Positions 59,171 to 64,000 of a DNA stretch of 64,000 nucleotides are shown here, piece after piece. A model generated the notes under the pieces. It worked only from the letters and a program-made list of their open reading frames with translations, was not told the DNA's origin and ran no database searches. Within the stretch, counting starts at the first letter, position 1; every line of letters begins with the position of its first letter. The translations under genes were made by a program, and so were the position numbers. The stretch lies in the NCBI GenBank assembly GCA_965248335.1, contig CBDFIY010000003.1:434001-498000 (forward strand). The letters run 5' to 3'. Source of the stretch: CAKMZU01 sp965248335. Lineage in GTDB: Bacteria > Pseudomonadota > Gammaproteobacteria > Pseudomonadales > DT-91.

Positions 59171-62035
59171 ATGCAGTTCAATAAACCCGTGAAAAGGCTA
59201 TTTTTAGGTTTTGCCGCTTTCAGTCTTTTGGTTGTTGCATCTTGTACGCTGTTTCAACGAACAACCTACGAAACGGTCAAGAAAAGTCCTAATGATAAAA
59301 AAGATTATCGATACTTGATTTTGCCTAACGGGCTTAAAGTCCTGCTTATTTCGGATGATAATGCCGATATTGCGTCGGCATCGATGGATGTTTTTGTAGG
59401 GAGTATGGATGATCCTAAAGATCGTCAGGGTCTAGCGCACTTTGTAGAGCATATGTTGTTTTTAGGCACGAAAAAATATCCAGATCCGGGTGAGTACTCT
59501 TCGTTTATTAAATCGCACGGTGGCTCGAATAATGCCTTTACGAGTGCAGAACACACAAATTACCATTTTGATATTAAATCCGATGCGCTTGCTAAAGGTT
59601 TGGATCGCTTTGCACAATTTTTTATCGCCCCTTCCTTTGATAAACAGTATGTTAATCGTGAGATTCATGCGATTGACTCTGAGTATAAGGCGAAAATCAA
59701 AGACGATAACCGCCGCCGCTTGGATGTGTATAAAAACCTTGTCAACCCCGATAACCCTTGGCGCCAGTTTTCAGTCGGTAATTTAGAGACTTTACAGGAA
59801 AAAGATCCGAAATTACTTCCTGCAATGAAAGCCTTTTACAAAAAATATTATACCGCTGATAACATGACATTAGTGGTGAATGGCAAAATGTCTCTCGATG
59901 TTTTGCAGCAAATGGTTGAAAGTGACTTTTCTGAGATTCCTTCGGGGAAAGTGAAGAAAAAGCCTTTCACACAGCCTTTGTTCGCTAAGAATTTTTTGCC
60001 AAAATGGGTGACGATACAGCCTGAAAAAAACCTTAAAGAGTTGTCGCTGGTTTTTCCTATGCCAGATTACCAGCAATATTATTCCGCTAAGCCGTTGGTG
60101 TTAGTTGGGCATATACTCGGGCATGAGGGCCGTGGTTCACTTTACGCATATCTGAAAAAAAATCACTGGATTGAGTCACTCGTGGCGGGTGAACTCATTT
60201 CATATAATGGTGGCGATGCATTTAGTGTCAGTGTGGAACTCACCGATGAGGGGTTAAATCACCAGCAAGAAATCGTAAAAGCGGTTTTTGAAGCGATAGC
60301 AAGGCTAAAAAAAGACGGTATTCCAAGATGGGTGTTTGATGAGCTCGCAGAAATTAATCATTTAACCTATCTATACCCACAAGAAACGTCACCGATGAGT
60401 CGAGCAATTTATTATTCGACAGCCATGCATGACTATCCGGCAAAAGACCTGTTGCAGGCCAGTACGATGCTTGAAAGCTATAACCCTAAATTGGTTGGCG
60501 ATATATTAAGCTATCTAACGCCGAGTAATGTTTTTGTGTCGGTGATGGCTCACGGTTTTACCTTTGTGGAGCATTCGCCCTATTATCAAGTGCCCTATAC
60601 AGTTTCAAATTTTCCGCGTGACTTGAAGGAGGTGATTGAGGCCGGTGAGGTGAACGAAGAGATTGTTATGCCGGAAAAAAATACGCTGTTGCCTGATTAT
60701 GTCGGTTTGCCGGAGATTGATTCTGAGCAAAGATTTCCAGAAAAGGTTATTGATAACGATCACCTGGAAGTTTGGTATAAGCCTGTTGTTAACTTTCGAG
60801 CACCGCGCGCCTCTCAGTATTTTAGCTTTCAAAAGTACAGGGAAGACCGGACTATTGTTGATGATTTAGCCTTGGATCTTTATGTGGGGTTGATTAACGA
60901 CAGTTTAGAGCCTTTTGTCTACCCAGCCTATTTAGCGGGGATTGATTTCAGTGTTTATCGGCAGGCTTTCGGTATAAATTTCCATATTGCAGGCTTCAGT
61001 GATAAGCAAAATACCCTTTTAAAACAAATTGTTAGTCATGTTAAAAAAACAACATTTACAGAAAAACAATTTGAGCGTATCAAGCAAGAAGCAGTAAGGA
61101 AAGTGGCTAATTTAAAGTTTGAGCAGCCTTATCGTCGCCTGTTGACGGAATGGCAACAGAAAATGCGTCCGCAGCTTTGGCCTTATGAGCGGGTTCAGGA
61201 GGTGCTTAAAACAGTCACCCTAAAGAACGTCAATGAGGCAGCTGAGATGTTTTGGCAAAATGCGGGTTTAGTAACTTTATCGAGTGGTGCGCTAAGTGAA
61301 ACACAAGCAAAAGAATCGGCATTGTACTTACAAAAAACACTGCAGATAAAAGCGGGTTCCATCAAAAACACAAAAATTGAGATCACAAAACTTGGCACGC
61401 CATCGTACGATGATGTGGAGACGCCTTATTCAGATTATGGTTACTTGTATTATTGGCAAGCGAGTAATGATTCCGTCATTGCACAGGCAAACTGGCTATT
61501 GCTGGGTAAACTGTTGGAGCCAAGTTATTTTCATGATTTACGTACAGAGCAGCAATTGGGTTATATCGTATTTGCTAACTATTACCCTTTGATTAATGTG
61601 CCAGGCATTATCTTTGTTGTGCAGTCTCCAAAGGCAGATGTTGAATCAATACATCATTCAACGTTAAAGTTTTTAGACATTGCTTTTAAAGGTTTGCCGA
61701 AATTATCAGAAAAAACCTTCAAAAATTATCAGATGGCCCTCGTTGAGCAACTCTCTGAGAAACCAAAGAACTTGCAGCAAGAGACCGCGGGTTATTGGGG
61801 AAACATTGTTTATGGATTTCCTTTCGACCGGAAAGAAATATTGGCTAAAGCGATCAAGAAAGTAGACTTTTCTATTTGGAAAAATGTGATGAGTGATGCG
61901 TATGCATCCATGCCGCTCCGGACGCTTTTAATGGGTACTCAGGCAGAGTCAAATCTCGGACAGTATCAATCTATTTTTAAAAATGATAACGCTAAAAATA
62001 CACTTTACATTTTCCGGCGCTCACATGAAAAATAA
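59171..62035 (+). CDS. M16-family zinc protease (pitrilysin/insulysin type), predicted lipoprotein
   Basis: 954 residues. Inverted zinc motif HFVEH (H90, E93, H94) with the distal Glu near EIHAIDSEYKAK. Four M16 domains in one chain, as in protease III. The N-terminus ends in lipobox VVASC (Cys25, followed by Thr), so it is probably an outer-membrane lipoprotein facing the periplasm, whereas E. coli PtrA is soluble. It degrades small peptides in related systems. The ATG follows the perM stop directly. Downstream 221 bp lead to aceE. Confidence 0.9.
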   Translation: MQFNKPVKRLFLGFAAFSLLVVASCTLFQRTTYETVKKSPNDKKDYRYLILPNGLKVLLISDDNADIASASMDVFVGSMDDPKDRQGLAHFVEHMLFLGTKKYPDPGEYSSFIKSHGGSNNAFTSAEHTNYHFDIKSDALAKGLDRFAQFFIAPSFDKQYVNREIHAIDSEYKAKIKDDNRRRLDVYKNLVNPDNPWRQFSVGNLETLQEKDPKLLPAMKAFYKKYYTADNMTLVVNGKMSLDVLQQMVESDFSEIPSGKVKKKPFTQPLFAKNFLPKWVTIQPEKNLKELSLVFPMPDYQQYYSAKPLVLVGHILGHEGRGSLYAYLKKNHWIESLVAGELISYNGGDAFSVSVELTDEGLNHQQEIVKAVFEAIARLKKDGIPRWVFDELAEINHLTYLYPQETSPMSRAIYYSTAMHDYPAKDLLQASTMLESYNPKLVGDILSYLTPSNVFVSVMAHGFTFVEHSPYYQVPYTVSNFPRDLKEVIEAGEVNEEIVMPEKNTLLPDYVGLPEIDSEQRFPEKVIDNDHLEVWYKPVVNFRAPRASQYFSFQKYREDRTIVDDLALDLYVGLINDSLEPFVYPAYLAGIDFSVYRQAFGINFHIAGFSDKQNTLLKQIVSHVKKTTFTEKQFERIKQEAVRKVANLKFEQPYRRLLTEWQQKMRPQLWPYERVQEVLKTVTLKNVNEAAEMFWQNAGLVTLSSGALSETQAKESALYLQKTLQIKAGSIKNTKIEITKLGTPSYDDVETPYSDYGYLYYWQASNDSVIAQANWLLLGKLLEPSYFHDLRTEQQLGYIVFANYYPLINVPGIIFVVQSPKADVESIHHSTLKFLDIAFKGLPKLSEKTFKNYQMALVEQLSEKPKNLQQETAGYWGNIVYGFPFDRKEILAKAIKKVDFSIWKNVMSDAYASMPLRTLLMGTQAESNLGQYQSIFKNDNAKNTLYIFRRSHEK

Positions 62036-62111
62036 GTGCCTGGCGTTGTTTAATCTTTGCTCAAGGTTGACGTAAAGAATTGCCAGGACGGGAGAAGGTC
62101 AAACAATTCAC

Positions 62112-62148
62112 TTGATTGACGGCGATATTTGTGTAGAATTTTTCGCCG
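62112..62148 (+). promoter_or_regulatory. Predicted aceE promoter with palindrome around the -10
   Basis: TTGATT (62112-62117), a 16-bp spacer and TAGAAT (62134-62139). Inverted CGGCGA (62120-62125) and TCGCCG (62143-62148) flank the -10 and could be an operator. It does not match the PdhR consensus. A hairpin CAAGAT-TACC-ATCTTG (62201-62216) lies in the leader. Confidence 0.55.
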
Positions 62149-62256
62149 TTGATAAACGCTAATATTCTGATCTAATCCGAGTGAAATCCCACTCATTTAG
62201 CAAGATTACCATCTTGCGATACGTTTTAGAATATCCTCAAAGCTTAGGAGGCTTAT

Positions 62257-64000
62257 ATGCATCAAGAGGACAAAGATCCTTTAGAAACACAAGAATGGAT
62301 CGATGCACTAGATTCAGTACTCAAAAATGCAGGTCGTGGAAGAACAGCGTACTTGATAAAAACTTTAGCGGAGTGTGCGGCAAAAGCGGGTACACGACTC
62401 CCGCCTGCTATCACCACGCCTTACCGAAACTCTATTCCACCGACGGCTGAAAGAAGAATGCCGGGTGATCTGTTTATAGAAAGACGTATTCGGTCATTGG
62501 TACGTTGGAATGCTTTAGCCATGGTCATGCGAGCCAACCAGCGTAGCGAAGGATTAGGTGGCCATATTTCCAGCTTCTCGTCGAGCGCAACGCTGTATGA
62601 TGTAGGTTTTAATTACTTTTTTAGAGGATCAGAAGGCGATCACAGCGCTGATCTTATTTATTTTCAGGGGCATATTGCGCCAGGTATATATGCACGCTCT
62701 TATCTTGAAGGGCGCCTGGATGAAGATAAGCTGGATAATTTCCGAAGAGAAGTGGATGGCAGCGGCTTATCATCCTACCCACACCCTTGGCTGATGCCTG
62801 ATTACTGGCAGTTCCCTACCGTTTCTATGGGGCTTGGTCCGATACAGGCTATCTATCAAGCGCATGTTATGAAGTATCAGCAAAAGCGAGGCTTACAACC
62901 TGTCAGTGACCGCAAGGTCTGGGCATTTTTGGGTGATGGTGAGTGTGATGAGCCTGAAAGTCTTGGTGCAATCTCTCTGGCTGGACGCGAAAGTTTAGAC
63001 AACCTGATCTTTGTCATTAATTGTAATTTACAACGTCTTGATGGCCCAGTGCGTGGTAATGGAAAAATCATTCAAGAGTTGGAAGGTGTATTTAGAGGCG
63101 CAGGCTGGAATGTCATCAAGGTTATCTGGGGGCGTCATTGGGATGCGCTACTTGAAAAAGATAAAACTGGCCTACTGCAAAAAAGAATGGATGAAGTTTG
63201 TGATGGCGAATTGCAAAACTATAAAGCTAACGGTGGTGCTTATACGCGCAAGCACTTTTTTGGCAAATACCCTGAATTGTTAGAACTCGTTAAAGATCTC
63301 AGCGATGAAGATATTATGTATCTTAATCGTGGTGGGCATGATCCTTATAAAGTTTATGCCGCTTATGCTGCTGCAACAACAACCAAAGATCAGCCGACTG
63401 TGATTCTAGCACAAACGGTAAAAGGGTACGGAACCGGTGACGCGGGTGAAGCCAACAATGAAACGCACTCACTGAAAAAACTCGATCTGGAGAGTTTGAA
63501 GCAATTTAGAGATCGCTTTGATATTCCTTTATCTGACGATGAGCTCGTTAATGTACCTTACTACCGGCCAGCGCCTGATAGCACTGAAATGCAGTACATG
63601 AAAAAAAGGCGAGAAAGTTTGGGTGGCAGCATTCCTAAACGTCAGGCTGATTTTGAAACTTTGCCAATCCCTTCACTGGACGCATTTAAAGCCCAGCTGA
63701 AAGACACTGGGAAGCGTGAAATCTCCTCAACCATGGCGTTTGTCCGTATTCTGTCGGCCCTTGCTAAAGATAAACAAATGGGCGAGCGCGTTGTGCCGAT
63801 TGTACCGGATGAAGCGCGTACCTTTGGCATGGAAGGTATGTTCAGGCAATTAGGTATTTATTCTTCACAAGGTCAAAAATATACCCCGCATGATGCTGAT
63901 CAAATCATGTATTACAAGGAAAGCGAACAAGGGCAAATCATGGAGGAGGGTATCACTGAAGCTGGTGCAACCTCTGCATGGATAGCGCAAGCAACATCAT
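62257..64000 (+). CDS. aceE: Pyruvate dehydrogenase E1 component (3' end outside window)
   Basis: 581 residues visible of about 885. Homodimeric type E1 that decarboxylates pyruvate with ThDP and acetylates the lipoyl domain of E2. Start ATG 62257 with TAGGAGG 5 nt upstream. ThDP motif begins GDGE at about residue 226 (FLGDGECDEPESLG) and ends with a conserved Asn (VINCNLQRLDGPVRGN). SSFSSSATLYDVGFNYFFRG (in part) and AQTVKGYGTG are conserved. It depends on lipoate made by lipB/lipA (37424-39093). No pdhR is seen upstream. Confidence 0.96.
   Translation, partial: MHQEDKDPLETQEWIDALDSVLKNAGRGRTAYLIKTLAECAAKAGTRLPPAITTPYRNSIPPTAERRMPGDLFIERRIRSLVRWNALAMVMRANQRSEGLGGHISSFSSSATLYDVGFNYFFRGSEGDHSADLIYFQGHIAPGIYARSYLEGRLDEDKLDNFRREVDGSGLSSYPHPWLMPDYWQFPTVSMGLGPIQAIYQAHVMKYQQKRGLQPVSDRKVWAFLGDGECDEPESLGAISLAGRESLDNLIFVINCNLQRLDGPVRGNGKIIQELEGVFRGAGWNVIKVIWGRHWDALLEKDKTGLLQKRMDEVCDGELQNYKANGGAYTRKHFFGKYPELLELVKDLSDEDIMYLNRGGHDPYKVYAAYAAATTTKDQPTVILAQTVKGYGTGDAGEANNETHSLKKLDLESLKQFRDRFDIPLSDDELVNVPYYRPAPDSTEMQYMKKRRESLGGSIPKRQADFETLPIPSLDAFKAQLKDTGKREISSTMAFVRILSALAKDKQMGERVVPIVPDEARTFGMEGMFRQLGIYSSQGQKYTPHDADQIMYYKESEQGQIMEEGITEAGATSAWIAQATS

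Noticed and set aside
62120..62148. PdhR operator before aceE
   Set aside because: The palindrome CGGCGA/TCGCCG does not match the PdhR consensus.

Overview
The window reads as the chromosome of an AT-leaning, Gram-negative gammaproteobacterium. Supporting signs are the SecY-RpmJ-alpha ribosomal cluster, Tol-Pal, a PBP2-RodA-LipB-LipA cluster, Mpl/UbiX and many outer-membrane lipoprotein signals. A pyrophosphate-type phosphofructokinase beside a pyrophosphatase, plus lysine-rich DNA-binding proteins, fits the marine methylotroph/hydrocarbon-degrader branch (Methylophaga/Cycloclasticus-like). That placement is a guess; no 16S gene is present.

Layout. 1-3785: end of the spc operon (secY, rpmJ), then the alpha operon rpsM-rpsK-rpsD-rpoA-rplQ with its own promoter and terminator. 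3803-7875 (minus): gpmI-envC-ctpA. 8011-9277: rhodanese-grxC-secB. 9294-10367 (minus): hisC. 10479-12542: trmL, a 0.65 kb AT-rich gap, and a histone H1-like repeat protein. 12600-14690 (minus): ppa and PPi-PFK. 14911-19621: packed mpl-ubiX-RND exporter-small Cys protein. 19693-26327: an accessory-looking block of three exported proteins, two of them very large lipoproteins with unusual leader RNAs. 26368-28117: a 56-residue small protein divergent from a membrane-anchored receiver protein. 28247-39093: proA-nadD-rsfS-rlmH-mrdA-rodA-mltB-rlpA-dacA-ybeD-lipB-lipA. 39096-42732: palindromic repeats, a small lytic transglycosylase, proS, a HIT protein and an HU-like protein. 43108-53238: fmdB-aspS-yebC-ruvCAB-ybgC-tolQRAB-pal-cpoB. 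53301-62035: queC, tRNA-Lys, nadA, bepA, an IS1595-type insertion sequence, tusA, perM-like gene and an M16 protease. 62257-64000: start of aceE.

Most of the window is conserved housekeeping: translation, cell-wall elongation and remodelling, lipoate/NAD/queuosine synthesis, recombination and envelope integrity. The most novel parts are: (1) the 19.7-26.3 kb lipoprotein block, whose first lipoprotein gene has a leader that can fold into a three-way junction hiding its ribosome binding site; (2) an insertion sequence with a perfect 8-bp target duplication that gives bepA a new in-frame start overlapping the transposase stop; (3) a dispersed palindromic repeat, one copy of which encodes the last codons of the HIT protein; (4) a histone H1-like protein with a 63-bp coding tandem repeat behind a possible AP2-like domain. 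No CRISPR array, prophage, integron or rRNA gene was seen.
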